Source: an uncultured Anaeroplasma sp.
Lineage (GTDB): Bacteria; Bacillota_I; Bacilli_A; Acholeplasmatales; Anaeroplasmataceae
Reading direction: 5' to 3'
DNA length: 10,953 nt
NCBI GenBank assembly: GCA_934216145.1
Contig: CAKQBG010000059.1
Location: forward strand, 1-10,953
Both the position numbers and the translations under genes were made by a program. This document shows positions 1 through 7,273 of this stretch, piece after piece; the stretch's first letter is position 1, and each line of letters starts with the position of its first letter. The notes beneath the pieces are model-generated. The model saw only the letters and a program-made list of their open reading frames with translations. It ran no database searches and was not told the DNA's origin.

Positions 1-108
1 TAAATCCTTCATAACATATTTAAAACAACTATCATCAATAAGCTTAAATTTTTTATTAAAATGCTTATTAATATATTATTCTTTAGTTATTTTTTTCATC
101 AAAACCAT
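1..108 (-). pseudogene. 5' end of an unidentified gene with an early in-frame stop (possibly Rpn/PD-(D/E)XK nuclease-like)
   Basis: On the minus strand an ATG at 108-106 sits six bases behind a clean AGGAGA (120-115) and opens a frame reading MVLMKKITKE, then a TAA at 78-76. The same frame then stays open to the window edge, with a segment FKLIDDSCFKYVMKDL at residues 24-39. That segment faintly recalls the N-terminal part of Rpn-family recombination-promoting nucleases, which often carry a 'DD-x-F-[MF]-x-K/Y' stretch there. The family guess comes from memory of about 16 residues and is weak. What is seen is the ribosome binding site, the start, and one stop breaking an otherwise open frame, so this is either a decayed gene or a ten-codon leader. 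A poor promoter candidate (TTGTTT, 16 bp, TATTAT) lies upstream. The rest lies outside the window. Confidence 0.35.
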
Positions 109-120
109 ATTTTATCTCCT

Positions 121-1415
121 TCAATTAATCATTAAAAAACTTTTTTTCATTTAAATAATATAACAAAAATCATCTAAAACAAAGTTTTTTCGAATTGAGA
201 AAAAAACAATTTTTACCCCCGACCTTAATATATATTCTATTTAAAAACAATCATTTCTAATCTATTTACATTATTTTGCATAACTGCAGTTTTGATATTA
301 ACACTACATTTATCAGGTCATATCAAGCTAAGAAATCAAAAGCGAAGACTAAACATCTTTGTTTTATTTTTATATTTGATGTTTTAAGCCTAATTTTTGA
401 TATTGCGTTTAAACCTTTAGTATTAGGCTTTATCACATATTAAATCTGTTCACTTCCAATAGTTTGTTGTTAAAACTATATCATCTATATGACATCATAT
501 GACAATCACTACTTTTTCTTATTTTATCCACTCAATTTATCGATTAGGCTTATGTTTCTATTGAGACTTTATTATTAAATCATCCACATAATTAATCATA
601 AGTCTTAAGTTTTTACTCGTAGGAAACAAATTCATATGCCATTAGTAGTTTCTTTATAAATTTCTATTGAATTTACAAACTATACTTCTAAATATAATAT
701 TTTTGCAATTTAATCTTTCTTCTTGGTGACCTTGTTGTTTTCTAATATGAATTTTAGAATTAGAAGTTTTAATTTTAACGGTTGTATAATTTTTAAATCT
801 AGGCTTTTAATCTCTAATAAACTTTCTATGTAGTTCAATAACATTCTTTTCTAATATTGTTGTGAATTCAATTACAACATTATCATTTGTTGTTAATAAT
901 AAATATTCCTCTAATTCTATTATATTAGTCTTATTAATGTTTTCAAAAACTTAGAATTATATTAATAGCCTTTGTTCCTATTATTCTTGCTGTATATTGA
1001 TCAATTAAAATATTTCTAGTAATACAATTATTACTATCTTTTTTATTTTCTATTATTATAATTTATTAGCAATATTGTCATACTTCCTATATCACCATAT
1101 TTATCACCAAAATCTAAATATTTAAAAGAAATTATTATATAATAATGTAAAATTCTTTAATTAATTTATTATAGTACTTATTTATTTTTATTTCAAAATT
1201 ATAATTATTTTCATATTTCTAAATTCAAAAATTTAATATTAATAACTGTGCTTATATTGAAAAGGAAATTTTAATAATTATTTTATTAATTCAAAAAAAT
1301 TAAACAATTCTTAGAAAAAATAAAGAATACATCAAAATAGCATCATTGCTTAAATTATAAAATTTCATATTTTAATTTCTTCTATATCGTTAAATATGTA
1401 ATTTTTCAAAAAAAG
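121..1415. other. Long AT-rich stretch without an intact gene
   Basis: Nearly 1.3 kb in which neither strand keeps a frame open for a convincing protein. The longest minus-strand frames I could follow are about 20-45 codons, for example around 812-940 and 1340-1400, and are separated by many stops. Their translations match no family I can name. The look is of strongly decayed coding DNA or long-neglected intergenic DNA between the end of the ATPase operon and the broken gene at the left edge. A small inverted repeat, AAGCCTAAT at 386-394 against ATTAGGCTT at 422-430, is present, and ATTAGGCTT recurs at 543-551. No tRNA-like cloverleaf or GC-richer RNA block stands out. Confidence 0.6.
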
Positions 1416-1454
1416 CAAAAAAGCTATAAAACTAAAATTGTTTTATAGCTTTTT
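1416..1454 (-). terminator. Rho-independent terminator of the lipoprotein-cysS-mrnC-ATPase block
   Basis: A perfect 15-bp inverted repeat, AAAAAGCTATAAAAC (1418-1432) and its complement (1440-1454), encloses a 7-base loop. On the minus strand the hairpin starts five bases after the ATPase stop codon and runs straight into a T-rich tract (TTTTTTGCTTTTTTT). The stem is AT-rich but long. Because the 5' arm begins with AAAAA, the tract is nearly symmetric, and it could also act weakly on plus-strand transcripts. Confidence 0.88.
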
Positions 1455-1458
1455 ACTT

Positions 1459-4400
1459 TTAATATTTAGACATTAATCTAGTTAATTCCTTTAAAGTAGA
1501 TTTAACCCAAGGAATTGCGTATTGGAATATTCTCATTAATGGTCCAGCTAATAGACACAATAATAATAATAGAATCTTACTTGAAATTGAAAGCTCAGTT
1601 ACAATTCCACCCTTTTGAACTGATATATCATTTGTGGAAATCTTAAAGTCTGTAACATTGCCACCTAATACTAAATAATTATCAGAATTTTTATGAGGAT
1701 TCAATTCCTGTGAAGAAGCTTCAAATTCTGTATAATAGCCATTAATAACATAATAATTACTTTCAGTAACAGTGATAATAGGAGCTAATATTGCGTTATT
1801 TAATGAACCATAAGCACCTGTATCATATTCAATACCATTTTGAACTAATATATATGATGATTTTGCATTTCCAAGTTTTATAAAAATACCAGTCGTATCA
1901 TCGCATACATCAATTGATAAATAATCACCATTACTTAAATATTTATACTCTTTAAAACCTTTTTCAGCTATATTAGAAACCCCAAAATCAGTTATAGATT
2001 CATAAATATATACTCCTAATTCTTCATCTAATGATACCAAATAGTATTTAGAGGCTAAATCTGATTTAGCTATTTCTATTCTTTCATTATTAGAATTATA
2101 GAAATATAATGAATGAATACTTGTAGTACCACTCTTATCAGTAATGTTTTTCTTTTGTCCATAAATAGAGAATATTGATTCTCCAGTTTTTGAAGCATTC
2201 AAATAAATAGCACCTGGATTATCATGATTATCAACACTAGTGGTGATAACAGGAAGGCTTACTTTATATGGTTCTGTATCCTGACTACCATCCTTTAATG
2301 TAGCATAAATTGGTTTATTATTAATTAATAAATTTAGTGTTTCAGGTTCAATAGATAATTCCATTTTATCTACACTAGATAGATATTCAGGAGCTTTATA
2401 AGACTTATCACTTGATTGAATACCATTAATTACATATTCGCCATTCTTAAGCTCAACAGTTGGCATAATTCTAAATCTTTTAATTGAATCATCATCAGAT
2501 GAAGTTCCATATTTTGTAGAATAATTATAATAAGTACTAGAATTATTTAAACGAATACGTAATGCATCTTCTCCTGCATATACATAACCATCTCTATCTA
2601 CTCGTATAGTATTTAATAATGAATCAGAATATTTAATATCATTAACTACACTATATCCACCAAAATAAATATTTCCAAGATTATCATAGCTTAGATCTGG
2701 AATATTAACTAATGTATCAATTTGTGTATTATTAATTGCATAATAATATTTACCATCGTCTTTATTATAAACACTGCTTAGTGTAGGATTCTTTTTATTA
2801 TTATCTGTTTGTAAATCAATTACTTTTCCATTTACAACATAATAATTATCCTTACTTACCTCTATCTTTGGATATGAGGTAATCATTTCAATTGTTGCTG
2901 AATCAGAATAATATTCAGAGAAACTAAATATTGGTCTGAATTCTAAAAATTGAGGAACAGCAAATATAGCAATTATAAAAACTGTATAACAGAAGCCAAA
3001 TAAAGTCTTATGAATTGGAGTAAATGGCTTACAAACCTTATATAATACCATTAAGCATGTATGCGTAGCAGCAATTACAATAATAGTTGAAAGAGTCATA
3101 GAATCAAAATTCAATACATCCTTCAAGCCAAATACAATTAGTGAAATAATTAATATTACTAACGCACCAGGCAAGGCCTTTTTAATTACATTAGTTAGGA
3201 ATTTACCTTGAACAGGATTATTATTAGGCTCATTAACTAATATAAGAGATGGGATACCAATTGCTAGTACATCAATTAAAAATAATTGATTTGTAGAAAT
3301 TGGGTAATTACCAGTAATTAATGCTTGAATAGCTAAGAATAAAGAGAAAATAGTTTTAGTTAGGAATAATGAAGCAACAGATGTAACATTATTAATAACT
3401 CTTCTTCCTTCAGCAACTACATATGGCATAGAATCAAAATTAGAATCTAATAAAACCAAATGTGAACAATTACAAGCAGCGTCACTACCAGAAGCAACAG
3501 CAATAGAACAATCAGCTTCCTTTAAAGCCAAAATATCATTAACACCATCACCTGTCATCGCAACAGTCATTCCATTTTCCTTAAGAGTATGAATTAATAA
3601 TCTCTTTTGAGCAGGAGAAACACGACCAAATACTGTATATCTAGATGCTGCCTTAATAACCTCCTGATCTGTTAAACCATCAAGAGAAATATAATTTTCA
3701 GCATTTGCAACACCAGCTCTTTGACTTATTTTAGAAACTGTAATAGGGTTATCACCAGAAATAACTCTAACTTCTACACCAGATTCTCTAAAATACTTAA
3801 TGGTATTAATTGCGTCAGGTCTAACGTTATCCTCAATTAGAATCATTGAAACAACCTCAGGTTTCTCATCAGGTAAAACACTATCAATAATTGCCGCATT
3901 CATATGAGCTAAGCATAAAACACGATAGCCCATGGCAGCGTATTTTTCAACATCCTTTTTATAATTAACAAATTCACTTTTTAATACAAATTCAGGCGCA
4001 CCAAGAATATATGTACCATATTTTTCAAATGTTACAGCTTGATACTTTCTTTGACTAGAAAATGGAATAGAGCCTATGTGTTTAATTCTCTTTCCCATAC
4101 CAAATTTTTCTTTTAAGGCCTGGCTAGTTAAATTAGTATCCTGTAGAGCATTAAGCATTGCTGAAACAACATTTTTAGTAGTTAAACCATTAATAATATT
4201 AAAATCAATAACGTTCTTTACACTCATTGTACCATCAGTAATTGTACCAGTCTTATCAAGACAAATACAATTAACTCTTGCTAACATTTCAATACAATAT
4301 AGTTCCTGAACTAATACCTTTCTTTGGGCTAATCTTATAACACCAAAGAATAACGCAATACTAGATGTTAAGAATAATCCCGAAGGAATCATACCAATCA

Positions 4401-5502
4401 TTGCACCTGCAGTTTTTCTAATTACAGGACGTAAATCCATATAATTTCCAATTCCATTGAAATAATCTAAGAAATTGAAATTAGTTAAACCGCCTCTCAT
4501 TGTCATACTAATAAATAATCCACCACCAAGTATAACAACAGGGAATGACATAACCTTAATAATTAAATTTAAAGAATTTAAAAGATCGCTCTTAGGTTTC
4601 TTATATTGCTTAGCCTGATTAGAAAGTTTTTCAATATAATTTTCCTCTCCAACCTTATCAACCCTACATCTACATTTACCAGAAACAACAAAAGAACCAG
4701 AATATAAAATATCTCCAGGTTTTTTTATGATTGCATCACTTTCACCTGTTAATAATGATTCATTAACCTCAACATTACCCTCAATTAAAATGCAGTCAGA
4801 GCATATTTGATTACCAGTTTCAAATAAAACAATATCATCTAAAACAACCTCATCAATACCAATCTCACGCTTAGCACCATCTCTAATAACATACGCACTA
4901 GGTGATGATAATAATCTTAGATTATCAATCATATTCTTAGCTCTTATTTCTTGGATAATACCTAAAATAATATTAATAGATACAATTAATAAAAATACTA
5001 AATCAGTAAAAGCATGAACAGAAATCAAAAATCCAGCAATAATAAACATTAAAATATTAAAGAATGTAAATATATTACTAAAAAGAACTTTAGGAATAGA
5101 TTTAGTACCCTGTTTATTATTAGAATTTATTAATCCCTCAAGAATTCTTTCTTCAACCTGAGCTTGAGTTAAACCATTAACCGGATCATAATATCTAGTC
5201 GCATCAGCTAAATTTTTCTTTTTATATTTTTTATTTTTCTTTTTAGATATTTCCTTTTCGCTTTTTAAAACAGGATCATCTAAATTAGACATTGATTCAT
5301 TAGTAAATTGAGTATATTCCTTCTCCTCAATTTTCTCTTCTTCAATAATTTCTTCTACATCAGCTGATACATCATCACTAGTATCTACATTCTCCTCAAT
5401 AGGAGAATTTTCTTCTATATTAGATGTATCATTACTAGCTTCATCTACGGATACAGTATCCTCATTTTCTGTAATAAGCTCAGTATTTTTCTTACGGGCC
5501 AT
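1459..5502 (-). CDS. CtpE-like cation-translocating P-type ATPase with a ~445-residue insertion between TM9 and TM10
   Basis: A 1347-residue membrane pump that couples ATP hydrolysis to cation transport; the substrate is not provable here. The core is complete: TM1-TM2 (about 141-186), actuator loop TGES (252-255), TM3-TM4 (314-392), phosphorylation site D416-KTGT, a GAPE motif in the nucleotide domain (501-504), hinge TGDGVND (650-656), and TM5-TM9 (706-850). The run after TM4 (LVQELYCIEMLARV) resembles the Firmicutes relatives of mycobacterial CtpE, a Ca2+-uptake ATPase of about 800-850 residues. Two additions explain the excess length: an acidic, low-complexity N-terminus (1-72) with a Lys patch (82-97), and a Ser/Asn/Tyr-rich domain at about 860-1305 before TM10 (1308-1330). 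The usual TM4 PEGL reads IPSGL here. The ATG follows GGAGGAG (5515-5509) and abuts the mrnC stop, suggesting translational coupling. Family call firm, calcium role inferred. Confidence 0.93.
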   Translation of the reverse strand: MARKKNTELITENEDTVSVDEASNDTSNIEENSPIEENVDTSDDVSADVEEIIEEEKIEEKEYTQFTNESMSNLDDPVLKSEKEISKKKNKKYKKKNLADATRYYDPVNGLTQAQVEERILEGLINSNNKQGTKSIPKVLFSNIFTFFNILMFIIAGFLISVHAFTDLVFLLIVSINIILGIIQEIRAKNMIDNLRLLSSPSAYVIRDGAKREIGIDEVVLDDIVLFETGNQICSDCILIEGNVEVNESLLTGESDAIIKKPGDILYSGSFVVSGKCRCRVDKVGEENYIEKLSNQAKQYKKPKSDLLNSLNLIIKVMSFPVVILGGGLFISMTMRGGLTNFNFLDYFNGIGNYMDLRPVIRKTAGAMIGMIPSGLFLTSSIALFFGVIRLAQRKVLVQELYCIEMLARVNCICLDKTGTITDGTMSVKNVIDFNIINGLTTKNVVSAMLNALQDTNLTSQALKEKFGMGKRIKHIGSIPFSSQRKYQAVTFEKYGTYILGAPEFVLKSEFVNYKKDVEKYAAMGYRVLCLAHMNAAIIDSVLPDEKPEVVSMILIEDNVRPDAINTIKYFRESGVEVRVISGDNPITVSKISQRAGVANAENYISLDGLTDQEVIKAASRYTVFGRVSPAQKRLLIHTLKENGMTVAMTGDGVNDILALKEADCSIAVASGSDAACNCSHLVLLDSNFDSMPYVVAEGRRVINNVTSVASLFLTKTIFSLFLAIQALITGNYPISTNQLFLIDVLAIGIPSLILVNEPNNNPVQGKFLTNVIKKALPGALVILIISLIVFGLKDVLNFDSMTLSTIIVIAATHTCLMVLYKVCKPFTPIHKTLFGFCYTVFIIAIFAVPQFLEFRPIFSFSEYYSDSATIEMITSYPKIEVSKDNYYVVNGKVIDLQTDNNKKNPTLSSVYNKDDGKYYYAINNTQIDTLVNIPDLSYDNLGNIYFGGYSVVNDIKYSDSLLNTIRVDRDGYVYAGEDALRIRLNNSSTYYNYSTKYGTSSDDDSIKRFRIMPTVELKNGEYVINGIQSSDKSYKAPEYLSSVDKMELSIEPETLNLLINNKPIYATLKDGSQDTEPYKVSLPVITTSVDNHDNPGAIYLNASKTGESIFSIYGQKKNITDKSGTTSIHSLYFYNSNNERIEIAKSDLASKYYLVSLDEELGVYIYESITDFGVSNIAEKGFKEYKYLSNGDYLSIDVCDDTTGIFIKLGNAKSSYILVQNGIEYDTGAYGSLNNAILAPIITVTESNYYVINGYYTEFEASSQELNPHKNSDNYLVLGGNVTDFKISTNDISVQKGGIVTELSISSKILLLLLCLLAGPLMRIFQYAIPWVKSTLKELTRLMSKY
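1588..2925 (-). other. Predicted extracellular insertion domain of the P-type ATPase, with three YV[IV]NG repeats
   Basis: Codons for residues about 860-1305 of the ATPase. In type II P-type pumps both termini are cytosolic, so the TM9-TM10 loop faces outside; in relatives it is only a short turn. Here it is larger than many whole proteins, has no hydrophobic helix, and is rich in Ser, Asn, Asp, Tyr and Thr. Three units share the pattern P-x-[IV]-x-[VL]...Y-V-[IV]-N-G: residues 878-892 (DNA 2827-2871), 1014-1027 (2422-2463) and 1241-1255 (1738-1782). Weaker variants are KYYYAINN (918-925) and SYILVQNG (1216-1223). The pattern resembles a beta-strand motif recurring in secreted and cell-wall proteins of Gram-positive bacteria. 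Base use matches the core gene, so the insert is not a recent foreign graft. Function unknown; a sensor, ligand-binding or adhesion role is only a guess. Confidence 0.7.
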
Positions 5503-5892
5503 TTACATCTCCTCCGTTCTGTATTTTATACAAATATCAACTAATTCATTAATTCTTGTAAAATTATTACTCAAATATAAATATCCAATTATAGCTTCAA
5601 AGCCTGTAGCCTCCATATAGCTTTGAATATCTATATTCTTTCTAACTGAATGATTATGAGAATTTCTTCCTCTTTTATATATTTCTTCTTCCTTCTCACT
5701 CAAAATACCATTAGCTAAATAATATCTAATTATCTCACTTTGAGATTTACCACTAGTATAGGAACAAACAAATTTATGAAGCTTATTAACATTTGAATAT
5801 CCTAAGCTTAAGGCATATTCTCTAATCTTTATTTCAAATACTGCATCACCAATATAGGCAAGTGATAAACCATTTAAAAGATTCGCATCCAT
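5503..5892 (-). CDS. mrnC: Mini-ribonuclease III (MrnC)
   Basis: A dimeric, dsRBD-less RNase III relative that in Bacillus subtilis trims 23S rRNA precursors. From the ATG at 5892 it is 129 residues, the usual family size. Seen directly: the first signature, AYIGDAVFE, holding the catalytic-site Asp16; an RGRN motif (74-77) before the helix with HNHSVRK; and the second signature, ATGFEAIIGYLYL, holding Glu99. An ATG 15 bases upstream (5907) is in frame, but neither start has a good Shine-Dalgarno. I prefer 5892 because the cysS stop and this start share one base (TAATG), a classic re-initiation junction, and because the family begins just before LNxLxLAYIGDA. Its 3' end carries the ATPase ribosome binding site. 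The cysS-mrnC pairing is standard in Firmicutes. Confidence 0.92.
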   Translation of the reverse strand: MDANLLNGLSLAYIGDAVFEIKIREYALSLGYSNVNKLHKFVCSYTSGKSQSEIIRYYLANGILSEKEEEIYKRGRNSHNHSVRKNIDIQSYMEATGFEAIIGYLYLSNNFTRINELVDICIKYRTEEM

Positions 5893-7220
5893 TATAATAT
5901 ATTCCATTCAACTAGCTTATTACGATAAAAATCAGCATCATTATAATTCTTATTAATTCTAGCCTCATTCCACTTAGAATAAACATCTAATTCTTCTTCA
6001 TTTAAAGGCTTAACAAATAAATTAATACCTAATACATCTAATATTTCCTTAAATGTAGTTAATTTTAAAGCTAAAACATCATAATTTTTAGAACGAAGAG
6101 AAGTATTAATATCTTTAACTAATGTAGTTAATAATGTTAAGACATTTTGAACATTGAAATCCTGATTCATATATTCTTTAAACTTCTCAATATCTTCTTT
6201 AGAATCATTGACTAAAGAAATATTACGATATTGACATTCATATAAAGCTTGTTTATAAGCTCTTTGCCACTTATCATATTCCTTTTCATATTGATTCTTT
6301 AATTCCTCAGTATAAGTAATAATGCTTCTATAAGGACTAAATAATATTAAGCATCTTAATACCATTCCATCTTTAGTTGTCTTTAAATCCTTAACATAAA
6401 TACAATTTCCTAAAGATTTACTCATCTTAGCACCAGCTAAATCAAGTCTACCAACATGTAGCCAATACTTAGCTAAATGATTATGATATAAAGCCTCACA
6501 TTGAGCTATCTCATTTTCATGATGTGGGAACTTTAAATCCATTCCACCACCATGAATATCAATCTCAGACCCAAATAGCTTATGGTTCATTACAACACAT
6601 TCAGTATGCCAGCCTGGTCTTCCTTTTCCAAATGGAGAATCCCATTGAATACCTTCAGTAGTCTTTTTCCATAATGTAAAATCAAGTGGGCTTTCCTTTT
6701 TATCATTAACACTAATTCTCGCACCACTCTCTAAATCATCACTAACCTGATTAGAAAGAATACCATAATCACTAATTTTGCTTACTCTAAAGAAAACATC
6801 TCCATCAGCTTGATAAGCATAGCCATTTTCAAGTAGCTCCTCAATGAATTCAATCATTTCATTAATATAATCTGTTGCGTGAGGAATCAAATCAGGCTTC
6901 TTACTACCAACCATTTGAGTTGCCTCAAAAAATGCATTTTCAAAGAAGTTAGCTACTTCCTTTTCAGTTTTATTTTCTGCTATAGCCTTCTTAATAATCT
7001 TATCATCAACATCAGTAATATTTGATGCATAAGTAACATCATATCCTAAAAATTCTAAATATCTCTTGAGCATATCATAGAAAATAACAGGTCTAGCATT
7101 TCCAATATGAATATAATTATAAACAGTAGGTCCACAAACATACATATTAACCTTATTTCCATTGATTGGCTTGAATTCTTCAAGCTTATTTGATAATGAA
7201 TTATAAATCATTAATGCCAT
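5892..7220 (-). CDS. cysS: Cysteinyl-tRNA synthetase
   Basis: Class I aminoacyl-tRNA synthetase charging tRNA-Cys with cysteine in the cytosol. The 442 residues show the whole catalytic core: HIGN (38-41), the NITDVDDKI segment (67-75), KMSKS (265-269), and the four zinc ligands expected from E. coli CysS, here Cys29, Cys208, His233 and Glu237. The C-terminal helical anticodon-binding part runs from about 300. The protein stops at ...LVEWNIL, roughly 15 residues before the usual end, where most homologues continue with an LEDxxxGTxWR-like tail. The stop falls exactly in the TAATG overlap with mrnC, so the tail may have been lost when the genes fused tightly. The ATG at 7220 has AGAGGTG (7234-7228) seven bases upstream. 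No T-box leader fits in the 53-base gap behind the lipoprotein gene, so expression probably depends on read-through from upstream. Confidence 0.97.
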   Translation of the reverse strand: MALMIYNSLSNKLEEFKPINGNKVNMYVCGPTVYNYIHIGNARPVIFYDMLKRYLEFLGYDVTYASNITDVDDKIIKKAIAENKTEKEVANFFENAFFEATQMVGSKKPDLIPHATDYINEMIEFIEELLENGYAYQADGDVFFRVSKISDYGILSNQVSDDLESGARISVNDKKESPLDFTLWKKTTEGIQWDSPFGKGRPGWHTECVVMNHKLFGSEIDIHGGGMDLKFPHHENEIAQCEALYHNHLAKYWLHVGRLDLAGAKMSKSLGNCIYVKDLKTTKDGMVLRCLILFSPYRSIITYTEELKNQYEKEYDKWQRAYKQALYECQYRNISLVNDSKEDIEKFKEYMNQDFNVQNVLTLLTTLVKDINTSLRSKNYDVLALKLTTFKEILDVLGINLFVKPLNEEELDVYSKWNEARINKNYNDADFYRNKLVEWNIL

Positions 7221-7243
7221 TTTTCTTCACCTCTTTATAAAGC

Positions 7244-7271
7244 GAGAAAAGAGCCTAAAGCTCTCACTCTC
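7244..7271 (-). terminator. Small hairpin between lipoprotein and cysS, possible attenuator
   Basis: AGAGC (7250-7254) pairs with GCTCT (7260-7264) around a 5-base loop, extended by GAGA/TCTC (7244-7247 with 7268-7271) across a small internal loop. On the minus strand it starts three bases after the lipoprotein stop codon. No proper U-tract follows the full stem, so it would be at best a weak terminator or a transcript-processing or stabilising structure that lowers cysS expression relative to the lipoprotein. Confidence 0.4.
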
Positions 7272-7273
7272 AA

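Noticed and set aside
386..430. 9-bp inverted repeat that could be a terminator
   Set aside because: The loop is long (27 bases), no T-run follows either arm, and no gene ends nearby. Left as a minor repeat only.
560..615. Minus-strand peptide containing YVDD, reminiscent of a reverse transcriptase active site
   Set aside because: The frame is only about 25 codons, with stops on both sides and no other RT blocks. Bacterial group II RTs use YADD. Chance in AT-rich sequence is more likely.
4076..4309. 77-codon open frame on the plus strand
   Set aside because: It lies wholly antisense to the conserved catalytic core of the P-type ATPase, has no ribosome binding site, and its translation resembles nothing. 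It is a shadow frame.
5893..5907. Upstream in-frame ATG (5907) as the mrnC start
   Set aside because: No Shine-Dalgarno precedes it, and it would add five residues not expected for the family. The TAATG overlap at 5892 is the more usual arrangement.
7221..7273. T-box leader or separate promoter for cysS
   Set aside because: Only 53 bases are available. There is no T-box consensus, no tRNA-like specifier stem, and no -35/-10 pair with acceptable spacing.
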